Positions 24,266 to 33,023 of a DNA stretch of 64,000 nucleotides are shown here, piece by piece. The notes under the pieces are model-generated. The model saw only the letters and a program-made list of their open reading frames with translations, was not told where the DNA came from and searched no databases. The number at the start of each line of letters is the position of its first letter. The stretch's first letter is position 1. The position numbers and the translations under genes were made by a program. The DNA lies in the NCBI GenBank assembly GCA_035318925.1, contig DATHDS010000027.1, forward strand, positions 99,754 through 163,753. Reading direction: 5' to 3'. Source of the stretch: VAXT01 sp035318925 (GTDB lineage Bacteria > Actinomycetota > Thermoleophilia > Gaiellales > Gaiellaceae).

Positions 24266-26143
24266 CTAAGCAGCGCGCGCTAGCGCCGGCTCCGCGAGTA
24301 GCGCCCGAAACGCCTCCGACTCGAGCAGCGGTCTTCTGCCCCTGGTCTCCTCGCTGAGCCCGAGCTCCGCGAACACGACCAGCGCCTCCGGCGTGCGCTC
24401 GGCGACGCCGAGACGCCATTGCGCGGCGAGCCACTCACGTAGGTCGTCGTAGCCCTCCGGAGCGTCGAGCACTCGGCGCACTACGAGCTGCGGCGCGACC
24501 GTGCCGTTCCAGTGGTTCTCCTCCAGGCGGAAGACGACGTCGTAGCGGCCGGGCCGCCGGTAGCGGTCGAGCTGCGATCCGAGCCCGAAGGCGATCGCGC
24601 TACCGGCATCGTTGCCACGCTCGCGGACGCGGAAGCGCAGGTGCTTGCCGTCGCCGACCGGTGCCAGTTCGCCGAGCTCGCACGAGGGCAGGAGCAAGGT
24701 CACTCCGGGGTTGCCGAGCCCGAACGGGGCGAGCTGCCGCACCTCGGAGCAGAGGTCGAGCGTCAGCTCGCGGCCGGCGACGACGGCGTCGACCTTCGTC
24801 ACCGATCGCAGGTCGTCCTCGCTCAACTCGGCGTCCGCATGGGCCGCGAAGGCCTCCGCGAAGGCTTCGACGTTCTCCGGCCGGATCGAAAGGCCCGCTG
24901 CCGCGCGATGGCCGCCGAAGCGCTCGAGATGCTCGGAGCAGGCCGCGAGGCCGCCGTGCAGGTCGAAGGCGCCGGGCGAGCGGCCGGAGCCCTTCCACTC
25001 CTCTCCCGCGCCTGCGATCAGCACCACGGGCCGGTGGAAGCGCTCGACGAGGCGCGAGGCGACGATTCCGATCACACCCTCGTGCCAGCCCTCGTCCGCG
25101 AGCACGTAGCCCCGGCGAGCCTGTTTCGCCTCGGGCCAGTCAGCGACCTTCGCGAGCGCATCGCGCAGGATCCGGTCCTCAACGCCCTGCCGCTCACGGT
25201 TCAGCTGCTCGAGCTCGTGCGCCAGGCGCCCGGCCTCGTCCGCGTCCTCGGTGAGCAACAGATCGAGAGCCGCACCGGGTCGGCTCAGGCGGCCCGACGC
25301 GTTGATCCTGGGCGCGAGCCGGAAGCCGACCGCGCCCTCGTCGACGCGGGCCGGATCGACGCGCGCGGCCTTCATCAGCGCCCTCAGGCCCGCCTTCTGG
25401 GTCCGCGCGAGGGCGCGCAGGCCGGCCAGCGCAAGTGCCCGGTTCTCGTCCACGAGCGGGACGACGTCCGAGATCGTCGCGACCGCGACCAGATCGAGGT
25501 GGCGCGCGAGCAGCTCGCTGTCCGGCCCGAGCAGCGCCTCGCCGAGCTTGTAGACGACTCCTGTTCCGCAGAGCTCGGGGAACGGGTAGTCAGAAGGGCG
25601 TGTGGCGACGACGGGGCAGTCCGGAAGCGTCTCGCCCGGCCGGTGGTGGTCGGTGACGACGACGTCGAGGCCGCGCGCCCGCGCCTCCGCGACCTCCTCG
25701 ACTGCGGTGACGCCGCAGTCCACGGTCAGGACGAGCCCGCAGCCCTCATCGGCGAGACGCGCGAGGGTCACGCGCTGCAGGCCGTAGCCCTCCTCGAAGC
25801 GGCTCGGCAGGTGCCACTCGACGTCGGCACCGAGCTCGCGCATGATCAGGACGGCGAGCGCCGTCGCGCAGATGCCGTCGGCGTCATAGTCGCCGTGGAC
25901 GCAGATCCGCTTCCCGGCGGAGATCGCGCCCCTGATCGTCTCGACCGCGCCGGCCATGTCGCCGAGCAGGAAGGGGTCGTGCCCCGGCAGCTCGCCAGCG
26001 AGGAAGGCCTGCGCCTCCTTCGGCGTCTCGTACCCGCGCCGGACGAGGACGCGAGCGGTCGTTTCGCTGACGCCGAGTGCCTCCGCCAGCACACCCGCCT
26101 CGCCGTGCGGGCACGGACTGATCGTCCAGGTGCCCTCATGCAT
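24266..26143 (-). CDS. recJ: Single-stranded-DNA-specific exonuclease RecJ
   Basis: 5'-3' exonuclease of recombination and mismatch repair, 625 residues. DHH phosphoesterase motifs are present: HGDYDADGICA (about 82-92), LTVDCGVTAVEE, VVVTDHHRPGE (about 163-173), then the DHHA1 part with GRSPGAFDLHGGLAAC and ERFGGHRAAAGLSI. The C-terminal OB region (PFGLGNPG, FRVRERGN) and a 60-residue helical tail complete it. The start ATG is followed by MHEGTWTISPCP, typical of the family. It is divergent from a small unknown gene with only about 50 bases between. Confidence 0.95.
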   Translation of the reverse strand: MHEGTWTISPCPHGEAGVLAEALGVSETTARVLVRRGYETPKEAQAFLAGELPGHDPFLLGDMAGAVETIRGAISAGKRICVHGDYDADGICATALAVLIMRELGADVEWHLPSRFEEGYGLQRVTLARLADEGCGLVLTVDCGVTAVEEVAEARARGLDVVVTDHHRPGETLPDCPVVATRPSDYPFPELCGTGVVYKLGEALLGPDSELLARHLDLVAVATISDVVPLVDENRALALAGLRALARTQKAGLRALMKAARVDPARVDEGAVGFRLAPRINASGRLSRPGAALDLLLTEDADEAGRLAHELEQLNRERQGVEDRILRDALAKVADWPEAKQARRGYVLADEGWHEGVIGIVASRLVERFHRPVVLIAGAGEEWKGSGRSPGAFDLHGGLAACSEHLERFGGHRAAAGLSIRPENVEAFAEAFAAHADAELSEDDLRSVTKVDAVVAGRELTLDLCSEVRQLAPFGLGNPGVTLLLPSCELGELAPVGDGKHLRFRVRERGNDAGSAIAFGLGSQLDRYRRPGRYDVVFRLEENHWNGTVAPQLVVRRVLDAPEGYDDLREWLAAQWRLGVAERTPEALVVFAELGLSEETRGRRPLLESEAFRALLAEPALARAA

Positions 26144-26195
26144 GAAACGGCCACGGTACGGAGGGAGTCGGACGGCGCCAACTATCCTTGAAGAG

Positions 26196-26654
26196 GTGAC
26201 AGTCGAAGCGAACTACTCCTCCGGCGAGGACTACATGGTCGAGTTCCTCGGCTACCGGTTCGCCTTCAACACGGACGACTTCGAGCAGCGGGTGACCGCG
26301 GCCGCCGTCAAGCTCGGGCTCGTCGAGAGCAACGACCTGGACGAGGACGAGACCGAGGACCTGGTCGAGCTCGCGGCCGACGGGCGGATCGAGGAGGCGC
26401 GCAGCCCGCTCGGGCGGTACCTCGTCCGCCACTGGGAGCAGCTCTCGCTCGTAAAGGGCGAGTCGCTCGTTTACTGGGTGCGGAAGCTCGTCTTCCGCAG
26501 CGCCTGGCTCGACCACCGGGTCAAGGAGGGGCTCCTGGACGTGGACTGGGACGAGACGGAGGCGGAGTTCGGCTACCGCGACCCGCGCGGCGACCACACG
26601 CTGCTCGAGCTCGCACCCGTGCCTTCGTGGCACGAGGTTCAGTTCCGGCGCTAG
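26196..26654 (+). CDS. 152-residue acidic protein of unknown function
   Basis: Start at GTG 26196, with TATCCT (26183-26188) seven bases upstream and no ribosome-binding site. The product has a helical, acidic N-terminus (LDEDETEDLVELAADGRIEEA), a HWEQLSLVKGESLVYWVRKLVF segment and an aromatic C-terminus. No membrane span, signal peptide or cofactor motif is visible. It shares a promoter region with recJ on the other strand. No family recognised. Confidence 0.65.
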   Translation: MTVEANYSSGEDYMVEFLGYRFAFNTDDFEQRVTAAAVKLGLVESNDLDEDETEDLVELAADGRIEEARSPLGRYLVRHWEQLSLVKGESLVYWVRKLVFRSAWLDHRVKEGLLDVDWDETEAEFGYRDPRGDHTLLELAPVPSWHEVQFRR

Positions 26655-26695
26655 CCGCACCTTCCCGGGACGAATCGCCGTTGAAGTGACGGAAG

Positions 26696-27250
26696 ATGTT
26701 GCGTCTCAGATTCGCCCCCGCGTGGTTCGCGGTCGCCCTGATCGTCATGGCGCAGGCCGGCTGTCAGAGCGGCGGCGTGCGGATCCTCTCCTCGTCGATG
26801 GAGCCGACGCTGCACTGCGCGAAGCCCGGCCCCGGTTGCGAGAGCAAGACGGCCGACTACGTGCGTCAGGTTCCGGACACGACCTTGGAGCGCGGGGACA
26901 TCATCGCCTTCAAGGTCTCCCCTCACACGCCGGCCAAGTGCGGGAGTCCGAAGGGGACCGTTCTGATCTTCGTCAAGCGGCTCATCGGCCTTCCGGGCGA
27001 GCGCTGGTCGATCTCGAAAGGATTCGTCTACATCAACGGCCGCCGGCTGCGCGAGCCTTATGTCCCGCTCGGCGAGCGTGACCGTTTCTCTCTCCTCGGA
27101 GGCCGCGTCCCAAAGGGCAAGTACTTCGTCCTCGGCGACAATCGCATCATCTCCTGCGACTCCCGGATCTGGGGCTACGTCCCGCAGCAGAACGTGATCG
27201 CCCACGTGGTGGCGATCGAGCGCGGCAGTCGGACGATCAACCTCCGCTGA
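26696..27250 (+). CDS. lepB: Signal peptidase I (S26 family)
   Basis: Cleaves signal peptides on the outer face of the membrane; 184 residues. N-terminal hydrophobic segment (about 6-22), catalytic serine in SSSMEPTL (box B), catalytic lysine in VKRLIGLPGER (box D), and the box E signature GDNRIISCDSR. An insertion with cysteines (HCAKPGPGCESK and TPAKCGS) is unusual. The anchor ends AQAGC, which reads as a lipobox, so the enzyme may be lipid-anchored instead of held by an intact TM helix. The many secreted proteins in the window are potential substrates. Confidence 0.9.
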   Translation: MLRLRFAPAWFAVALIVMAQAGCQSGGVRILSSSMEPTLHCAKPGPGCESKTADYVRQVPDTTLERGDIIAFKVSPHTPAKCGSPKGTVLIFVKRLIGLPGERWSISKGFVYINGRRLREPYVPLGERDRFSLLGGRVPKGKYFVLGDNRIISCDSRIWGYVPQQNVIAHVVAIERGSRTINLR

Positions 27251-27283
27251 GCAGCTAACCTTCCTTGCAGGAAAGGGAGGCAC

Positions 27284-27673
27284 GTGCCCCAGGCAGCCGA
27301 ACATACGGCTGCGGCAATCCTGAGCGAGGCTCGCGGCTTCCTCCTCAGAGGTTGGTCTCAAGGCGCCCAGGCACGGGATCGCACGGGAAGCGTGGTCTCC
27401 GCCTGGAGCGAGGAGGCGCACTCGTGGTCGCTGCTTGGAGGGCTCCTCGCGAGCTGGTACCGGCAACAGGGTGAGAGCCTGGACCTGGACTTCGTGGCGC
27501 ACGGATTCGACGCACGGGCACTCGGCGATGCCACCGAGGCGATCGGTGAGGTGATCGGCACGGCGAGCATCGAGAGCTGGAACGACGATCCGGCGCGGAC
27601 CCTCGACGAGGTGATCACGACGATTGATCGCGCCCTGGAGCCGTTGGCTCTCCCCTTAGCGCGACGCTACTAG
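27284..27673 (+). CDS. DUF6197-like protein, 129 residues
   Basis: Begins at GTG 27284 with a good AAAGGGAGG site. The sequence fits the DUF6197 pattern: FLLRGWSQGAQARDRTG near the N-terminus, a central helical A-W-S-L-L-G-G-L motif, and the closing SWNDDPARTLDEVITTIDRAL. Members are small proteins of unknown role common in actinobacteria, often near mobile or regulatory genes. It converges on ruvB with a four-base overlap. Confidence 0.7.
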   Translation: MPQAAEHTAAAILSEARGFLLRGWSQGAQARDRTGSVVSAWSEEAHSWSLLGGLLASWYRQQGESLDLDFVAHGFDARALGDATEAIGEVIGTASIESWNDDPARTLDEVITTIDRALEPLALPLARRY

Positions 27674-28680
27674 AAGAGCGCTTCTTCCTTCGCCTCGGCG
27701 CTCATGTGGGCTCGGCCGAGCTTCGTCACGATTCGGCCGCGCGGGGTGCGCTGGATGAAGCCGAGTTGGAGGAGATACGGCTCGTAGACGTCCTCGACCG
27801 TGTCCGGCTCCTCGCCGAGAGCCACGGCCAGCGTGGAGAGGCCGACCGGGCCGCCGTCGAAGCGCTCGACGATCGCCCGCATGAGCTCGCGATCGGTTCG
27901 TTCCAGCCCGTGACCATCGACCTCGAGCAACTCGAGCGCCTCCGAGGCGATCGCGGTCGTGATCACGCCCTCATGCCGAACCTCGGCGACGTCACGCACA
28001 CGCCGCAGGATCCTGTTCGCCACGCGCGGGGTGCCGCGCGAGCGCGCCGCGATCTGGTCGGCCGCGTCGTCGGCGATCTCGACTCCGATGATCCCGGCCG
28101 AGCGGCGGACGATGATCCCGAGCTCCGCCGGCTCGTAGTACTCGAGCCGGTAGGTCATCCCGAAGCGGTCGCGCAGGGGCGTCGTCAGCAGCCCGGTCCG
28201 CGTCGTGGCGCCGACGAGCGTGAACGGCGGCACCTCGAGCGTGAGCGTCCGCGCCGCGTGCCCCTGGCCGACGATGATGTCGAGCCGGAAGTCCTCGAGG
28301 GCCGGGTAGAGCACCTCCTCGACGGCGCTGCTCAGGCGGTGGATCTCGTCGATGAAGAGGACGTCGCGCGGCTCGAGGGCGGTCAGGATCGCCGCCATGT
28401 CGCCCTTCCGCTCGAGCGCGGGGCCGGCGACGCAGCGGATGCCGACGCCGAGCTCCTCGCGGACGATGTACGCGAGACTGGTCTTGCCGAGGCCTGGCGG
28501 GCCGACGAGCAGCACGTGGTCGAGCGCCTCCTCGCGCGCGCGAGAAGCCTGCAGCGCGATGTCGAGCTGCTCCTTGAGGCGCTCCTGACCGACGAAGTCG
28601 TCGAGTCGGCGCGGCCGCAGCGAGCGATCGAGCTCGTCCTCGTCGGGACGAACCTCGGGTGTGAGGAACTGCTCGCTCAC
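27670..28680 (-). CDS. ruvB: Holliday junction helicase RuvB
   Basis: AAA+ motor for branch migration, 336 residues. LRPRRLDDFVGQERLKEQL opens the ATPase domain, Walker A is GPPGLGKTSLA, Walker B LFIDEIHRL, sensor 1 VGATTR, and the arginine finger region RDRFGMTYRLE. The winged-helix domain ends IQRTPRGRIVTKLGRAHM. The GTG start overlaps the ruvA stop, so ruvC-ruvA-ruvB are coupled in one transcript. Confidence 0.97.
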   Translation of the reverse strand: MSEQFLTPEVRPDEDELDRSLRPRRLDDFVGQERLKEQLDIALQASRAREEALDHVLLVGPPGLGKTSLAYIVREELGVGIRCVAGPALERKGDMAAILTALEPRDVLFIDEIHRLSSAVEEVLYPALEDFRLDIIVGQGHAARTLTLEVPPFTLVGATTRTGLLTTPLRDRFGMTYRLEYYEPAELGIIVRRSAGIIGVEIADDAADQIAARSRGTPRVANRILRRVRDVAEVRHEGVITTAIASEALELLEVDGHGLERTDRELMRAIVERFDGGPVGLSTLAVALGEEPDTVEDVYEPYLLQLGFIQRTPRGRIVTKLGRAHMSAEAKEEALF

Positions 28681-29231
28681 GCCGCCCTCAGGGCCTGGCG
28701 CACCCGCTCCTCGGGGGGAGCCTCTGGATCGGTCGTCGCGAGCGCACGGTCGGCTTCGACGATCGAATAGCCGAGCTCGAGGAGCGCGTCACGGGCGACA
28801 AAGTCAACGGTGCCCTCCGGGCCGATCTGCTCGAGCCCCAGCTTCTCCTTCAGCTCGAGCACGACGCGCTCGGCGGTCTTCTTGCCCACTCCGGGGATGG
28901 CGAGGAACCGGGCGGTGTCCTCGAGCACGATCGCGCGCCGCAGCTCCGCTGGCGTGGAGCCGGAGACGATCAGGAGCGCGACCTTGGGCCCGACCCCGGA
29001 CACCGACAGCAGGTGCTCGAAGAGCTCCCGCTCGGCCGGCTCCGCGAAGGCGTAGAGCTGGAGCGCGTCCTCGCGCACGACGAGATACGTGTCGAGCGTG
29101 ACCTCGCGGTCGGGCTTGGTCTTCTGGAGCGCTCGGACCGAGGGCCGCAGGAGATAGCCGATACCGCCGACGTCGAGCACGAGCCCGTCCGCAGCGCGCG
29201 CGACTGGCTTCCCGGTCAATCGGGCGATCAC
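28677..29231 (-). CDS. ruvA: Holliday junction binding protein RuvA
   Basis: 184 residues from GTG 29231, which overlaps the ruvC stop (GTGA). It begins VIARLTGKPVARAADGLVLDVGGIGYLL, the OB-fold that binds the junction. Two helix-hairpin-helix motifs follow (LLSVSGVGPKVALLI and FLAIPGVGKKTAERVVLELK), and the C-terminal RuvB-binding helices contain ALLELGYSIVEADRAL. The frame reaching 29387 is ruvC antisense-frame extension and was discarded. Confidence 0.95.
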   Translation of the reverse strand: MIARLTGKPVARAADGLVLDVGGIGYLLRPSVRALQKTKPDREVTLDTYLVVREDALQLYAFAEPAERELFEHLLSVSGVGPKVALLIVSGSTPAELRRAIVLEDTARFLAIPGVGKKTAERVVLELKEKLGLEQIGPEGTVDFVARDALLELGYSIVEADRALATTDPEAPPEERVRQALRAA

Positions 29232-29719
29232 GCCGAAACGGCTTTCAGCAACGGCGGCGCCAACGCGTGGCAGATGCCGACCGCCAGTGCGTCGGCAGCA
29301 TGGTGCGGAGTCGGTGGAGCGTCCAGGCGGAGGATCGCCTGCACCATCCGCTGCACCTGGGCCTTCTCGGCCCGCCCGTAGCCGCACACGGCCTGCTTGA
29401 CGCGGGTCGGGGAGTACTCAGCGCACTCGACTCCGGCGAGCGCGGCCGCGACCATGACGGCGCCGCGGGCCTGACCGACAGAGAGCGCGGTGCGGGCGTC
29501 GACGCCGACGAAGGACTCCTCGATCGCGACGGCATCCGGAGCCTCCTGCTCGATCAGCGTGGTGACGGCGTCGAAGATCGTCTTCAGGCGCAGCTCGGGG
29601 CGCTCGGACGCACCGGTCTTCCACCACCCGTAGTCGAGGGCTCGTACGCGCCCGCCGCTTTCTTCCACGATGCCGTATCCGCAAGCAGCCGTACCCGGGT
29701 CGATGCCGAGAACCTTCAC
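29228..29719 (-). CDS. ruvC: Holliday junction resolvase RuvC
   Basis: Dimeric endonuclease of 163 residues. Acidic catalytic residues appear in LGIDPGTAACGYG, VAIEESFVG and the C-terminal HHAADALAVG. The AVCGYGRAEKAQVQ segment is the usual DNA-binding helix. The GTG start (29719) has TAACCT at 29726-29731 six bases upstream, indicating a leaderless first gene of the ruvCAB transcript. Confidence 0.96.
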   Translation of the reverse strand: MKVLGIDPGTAACGYGIVEESGGRVRALDYGWWKTGASERPELRLKTIFDAVTTLIEQEAPDAVAIEESFVGVDARTALSVGQARGAVMVAAALAGVECAEYSPTRVKQAVCGYGRAEKAQVQRMVQAILRLDAPPTPHHAADALAVGICHALAPPLLKAVSA

Positions 29720-29827
29720 GCATCGAGGTTAGGCACGGGACCGGACGTTCCTGCCTCGGAATCCGCCCTCGGGCCTTTTGCGTAAGGAACTAATGGATTA
29801 CCCTCAAGGGAAGGGAGAGGGGAGCTC

Positions 29828-30808
29828 GTGGGCAGACACTTCATCCGCTTTGCGCTTGCCGCGCTCGTCTGCGCGCTCGTCGGCGCGGTGCCGGTTTCCA
29901 CGAAGGCATCTGCCTCCCCGGCTTTCCCGGTCCTGACCGCCCAGGTCAGGCCCAACACCTCGAGCTGCCCTGCCGGCTCGACCCCCGTCGCCGTCGCCGA
30001 CTTTTCCTTCGACCCGGCCTCCCTGACCGTGCCGCCGGGAACGACGGTGTGCTGGACGAACAACGGCGCGGCCGTCCACACGGTCACGTCAGACACCGGG
30101 CTCTTCGACTCCGGAGACCTCGCTCCGGGCGCCAGCTTCTCTTTCACGTTCGCCACCGTGGGGGTCTTCGGGTACCACTGCTTCTATCACCCGATGATGA
30201 CCGGCACGGTCACCGTCAGCACGGGCCCGCCGCCACCGCCGCCGCCGCCCCCTCCTCCGCCACCACCGCCGCCTCCTCCACCGCCCGTCGGCGCGCTCGT
30301 CGCGACGGTCGGCACGAACGACGGCACCAACATCGCGCTGACCCAGAACGGGCAGCGGGTCTCACAGATATCGGCCGGCACGTACACGATCCAGGTGCGG
30401 GACCGCTCGCGCTTCCACGACTTCCATCTGACGGGCCCCGGCGTCGATCAGGCCACCGCGGTCGCCTTCGTCGGCACCGTCACCTGGACCGTGACGTTCA
30501 CTGCCGGCATTTACACCTTTATGTGCGACCCGCACGCGACCATCATGCACGGCACCTTCGGTGTGGACAGACCGCCGCCGACGCCCAAGAAGGTCGTCTG
30601 CAAGGTTCCGAGGGTCGTCGGCAAGACGCTCGTCACCGCACGACGACTGATCGCCCGGGCCAAGTGCAGGGTCGGCCGGGTGCGCCGCGCACGCTCGGCG
30701 AGAGCGCGCGGTCGGGTGCTCTCGCAGAGCCCGAGGGCAGGCGTGAAGCGACCGCGCGGCGCGCGCGTGAAGCTCGTCGTCAGCCGCGGACCGCCCGCTC
30801 GTTCCTGA
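29828..30808 (+). CDS. Secreted protein with two cupredoxin domains, polyproline linker and PASTA-like tail
   Basis: 326 residues from GTG 29828 with a long purine-rich ribosome-binding site. After the signal peptide, a plastocyanin-like domain (about 50-130) has ligands in AAVHTV and YHCFYHPMM, the His-Cys-His-Met set of a type 1 copper site. A run of about 20 prolines (residues 135-154) leads to a second domain with FHDFHLTGPG and FMCDPHATIMHG, also Cys-His-Met. The C-terminus (CKVPRVVGKTLVTARRLI to VKLVVSRG) is PASTA-like and very basic. It probably carries electrons outside the membrane while tethered to the wall. It is inserted between ruvC and yebC. Confidence 0.85.
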   Translation: MGRHFIRFALAALVCALVGAVPVSTKASASPAFPVLTAQVRPNTSSCPAGSTPVAVADFSFDPASLTVPPGTTVCWTNNGAAVHTVTSDTGLFDSGDLAPGASFSFTFATVGVFGYHCFYHPMMTGTVTVSTGPPPPPPPPPPPPPPPPPPPPVGALVATVGTNDGTNIALTQNGQRVSQISAGTYTIQVRDRSRFHDFHLTGPGVDQATAVAFVGTVTWTVTFTAGIYTFMCDPHATIMHGTFGVDRPPPTPKKVVCKVPRVVGKTLVTARRLIARAKCRVGRVRRARSARARGRVLSQSPRAGVKRPRGARVKLVVSRGPPARS

Positions 30809-30854
30809 GGCAGCGGCGAGGGCACGGCCGCCTTCTCGGCTAGCCTCTAACCCG

Positions 30855-31751
30855 ATGCGGCGGCGCCTGCTTCTCGTCGCCCTGTTCACGGGGCTCACGG
30901 CACTGGCCGTTTGGGGCCAGGTTGCCGGCGCGCAGTCGCTCGAGCTGATTCCGATGCCCGATGCTCTGCGGCAGCAGCACAGCCTGCCGGCGGGGCTCTC
31001 CGTCCAGCTCACCTCCCCAGCCGACTACAACCGCCAGTCGGTCTCCGGAGACTCCGGCCGCTGGACGGGCCCCCGGTACGAGGAGCGAGGCAACCCTGGA
31101 AACTCCGGCTTCGCGTCACTGGATTGGAGAGTCAGCTTCGACGAGCGCGAGGGCGACACGGATGCGGTCGCCCTGGCCAACATCGTCCACTCCAACTGGC
31201 AGCGCGATCAGGGCGGCCAGATCTCCGTTCCGCACCTCGTCGGGACGCGGGCTGTCGGGACGATCCTCGGCTCCTTTCTGATGATGACTCCGGCGACCGG
31301 GAACGATGCCCGCTTCGAGGGCGTGATCGCGTTCCCGCTCGATACGAACCTCTACGCCGTCGCTCACTTCGAGGCGCTCCAGCCGCCGAACGACTCGTTC
31401 GTGGTCAACGGCTCGAGCACCGCCTCGTCCTGGAACAGGGGCCAGGTGCTTGTCTCCCTGGCGGGCATCGGCCTCCAGGGCAACCTGCCGCCGACGACCG
31501 TGGCGGCGCATGCGTACCGGCACGGGCGGCGGGTGAAGGGCAAGGTCGTCGATCGCTTCCTCGATGCGGTGCTCGGCGCCCCCGTGTCGCTCGAACGCCT
31601 GTCCGGCGGAGGCTGGGTGAAGGTCGCCGGAACGAAGACGAGCCAGCGCGGTTTGTATTCCGTGCCCACGAAACGCCGGGGCACGTACAGGGTGACGGTG
31701 CGGATGGCCGGCTTCACGGCCATGAGCCGGGAGCTTCGCGCCGGGCGTTGA
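30855..31751 (+). CDS. Secreted protein of unknown function with C-terminal carboxypeptidase-regulatory-like strand set
   Basis: 298 residues with a signal peptide ending QVAGAQS. The middle domain contains SLDWRVSFDEREGDTDAVAL and WQRDQGGQISVPHLVG; a final part (KGKVVDRFLDAVLGAPVSLE to GTYRVTVRMAGF) resembles the beta-sandwich CarboxypepD_reg/PEGA type of repeat. TAGCCT is eight bases before the ATG. No catalytic motif seen. It sits in the plus-strand insert between ruvC and yebC and is separated from the cupredoxin gene by about 45 bases. Confidence 0.7.
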   Translation: MRRRLLLVALFTGLTALAVWGQVAGAQSLELIPMPDALRQQHSLPAGLSVQLTSPADYNRQSVSGDSGRWTGPRYEERGNPGNSGFASLDWRVSFDEREGDTDAVALANIVHSNWQRDQGGQISVPHLVGTRAVGTILGSFLMMTPATGNDARFEGVIAFPLDTNLYAVAHFEALQPPNDSFVVNGSSTASSWNRGQVLVSLAGIGLQGNLPPTTVAAHAYRHGRRVKGKVVDRFLDAVLGAPVSLERLSGGGWVKVAGTKTSQRGLYSVPTKRRGTYRVTVRMAGFTAMSRELRAGR

Positions 31752-31758
31752 CGACTGC

Positions 31759-32274
31759 ATGACGGGCGGGCTCGGGGCTCTGTTCTCTCCCTGTCGAACG
31801 TGGCGCTACACGTTGACGCGCGAGTGGGAGTCCGGTGGCGAGGAACGCTCCTGCCTCTTCGTCTGCCTGAACCCGAGCACGGCGACCGAGACGGAGGATG
31901 ACCCAACCATTCGCCGCTGCATCGGGTTTGCGAAGAGCCTCGGCTATTCAAGGCTCTCCGTTTGCAACATCTTCGCGCTGCGCTCGACCGACCCGAAGGC
32001 GCTCTACGAGCACGCCGATCCGGTTGGGCCGGAGAACCTGGAGCACATCGGACGCGAGGCTGCGCGACATCAGTTATTGGTTGCGGCCTGGGGAAATCAC
32101 GGCGAGCTCCACGGCCAGGGCGGCACCGTGATGAACCTTCTGCGCGTGCTGGCTGAGGCCGTCCACGTGCTTGGAATCAACGCGACGGGCCAGCCCAAGC
32201 ACCCTCTCTACTTACGGGCAGACACTCAGCCGACGCAACTGCGGGAGCGGGGGTCGGTGGCGCTTCGGGTCTAG
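31759..32274 (+). CDS. DUF1643 family protein
   Basis: 171 residues matching the DUF1643 layout: FVCLNPSTATETEDDPTIRR, a GYSRLSVCNIFALRSTDP segment, DPVGPENLEHI, VAAWGNHG and a closing GQPKHPLYLRAD. Members are small cytosolic proteins of unknown activity, possibly nucleic-acid related. It starts eight bases after the preceding stop, so they may be co-transcribed. Its stop overlaps that of yebC on the other strand by four bases. Confidence 0.85.
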   Translation: MTGGLGALFSPCRTWRYTLTREWESGGEERSCLFVCLNPSTATETEDDPTIRRCIGFAKSLGYSRLSVCNIFALRSTDPKALYEHADPVGPENLEHIGREAARHQLLVAAWGNHGELHGQGGTVMNLLRVLAEAVHVLGINATGQPKHPLYLRADTQPTQLRERGSVALRV

Positions 32275-33023
32275 CCGGCGACTGCTTCGAGGACGCGCTC
32301 GGGGATGTCAAAGTTCGAGTAGACGGCCTGGACGTCATCGTTCTCCTCCAGCTCGTCCATCAGCCGGACGACCTTGCGGGCCGTGGTCTCGTCCTCGATC
32401 GAGACCTGCGTCTTGGGCACCATCGTCGACTCCGCCGACTCGATCGGCAAACCGCCCTCCTCCAGTGCGGCCCGCACGGCGTGGAGGCTCTCGGGCGCGG
32501 TCGTGACGCGGTAGCTCGACTCGTCCGGCTCGACGTCGTCGGCTCCTGCGTCGGCTGCGGCCAGCACCAGCTCGTCCTCGTCGACTGCCCCGTCAACGAG
32601 GATCACGCCCTTGCGCTCGAAGAGCCAGGCGACGGAGCCCGACTCGCCGAGGTTGCCGTCGCTCTTCGTGAACGCCTGGCGGACGTCGGCCGCCGTCCGG
32701 TTTCTGTTGTCGGTCAGCGCTTCGACGAAGAGCGCGACGCCGCCGGGGCCGTAGCCCTCGTACGTGACCGTCTCGTAGGCGGCCGCGTCGGCGCCCGTGC
32801 CGGAGCCCTTGGCGATCGCGCGCTCGATGTTGTCCTTCGGCATCGCGGCCTCGCGCGCCTTCTCGATCGCGTTCTGGAGCGCGAGGTTCCCGGCCGGGTC
32901 GGGGCCGCCGTCGCGAGCGGCGACGATGATCGCCCGCACGAGCTTGGAGAAGAGCTGGCCGCGCTTCGCGTCGGTCGCCCCCTTCTTGCGCTTGATGGAT
33001 GCCCACTTGCTATGTCCGGACAA
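32271..33023 (-). CDS. yebC: YebC/PmpR-family protein
   Basis: 250 residues, starting with the family signature MSGHSKWASIKRKKGATDAK and continuing with GGPDPAGNLALQNAIEKA and GYGPGGVALFVEALTDN. The family includes transcription regulators and, more recently, ribosome-associated factors that relieve stalling at proline stretches; a polyproline protein is encoded 2 kb away, but that is coincidence unless tested. The start overlaps the end of pdxT by 14 bases. Confidence 0.95.
   Translation of the reverse strand: MSGHSKWASIKRKKGATDAKRGQLFSKLVRAIIVAARDGGPDPAGNLALQNAIEKAREAAMPKDNIERAIAKGSGTGADAAAYETVTYEGYGPGGVALFVEALTDNRNRTAADVRQAFTKSDGNLGESGSVAWLFERKGVILVDGAVDEDELVLAAADAGADDVEPDESSYRVTTAPESLHAVRAALEEGGLPIESAESTMVPKTQVSIEDETTARKVVRLMDELEENDDVQAVYSNFDIPERVLEAVAG

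Noticed and set aside
24173..24283. 36-codon frame between recJ and rel
   Set aside because: Has an AGAGAAGAG-like site and a basic-hydrophobic peptide, but overlaps the recJ end and shows no other support.
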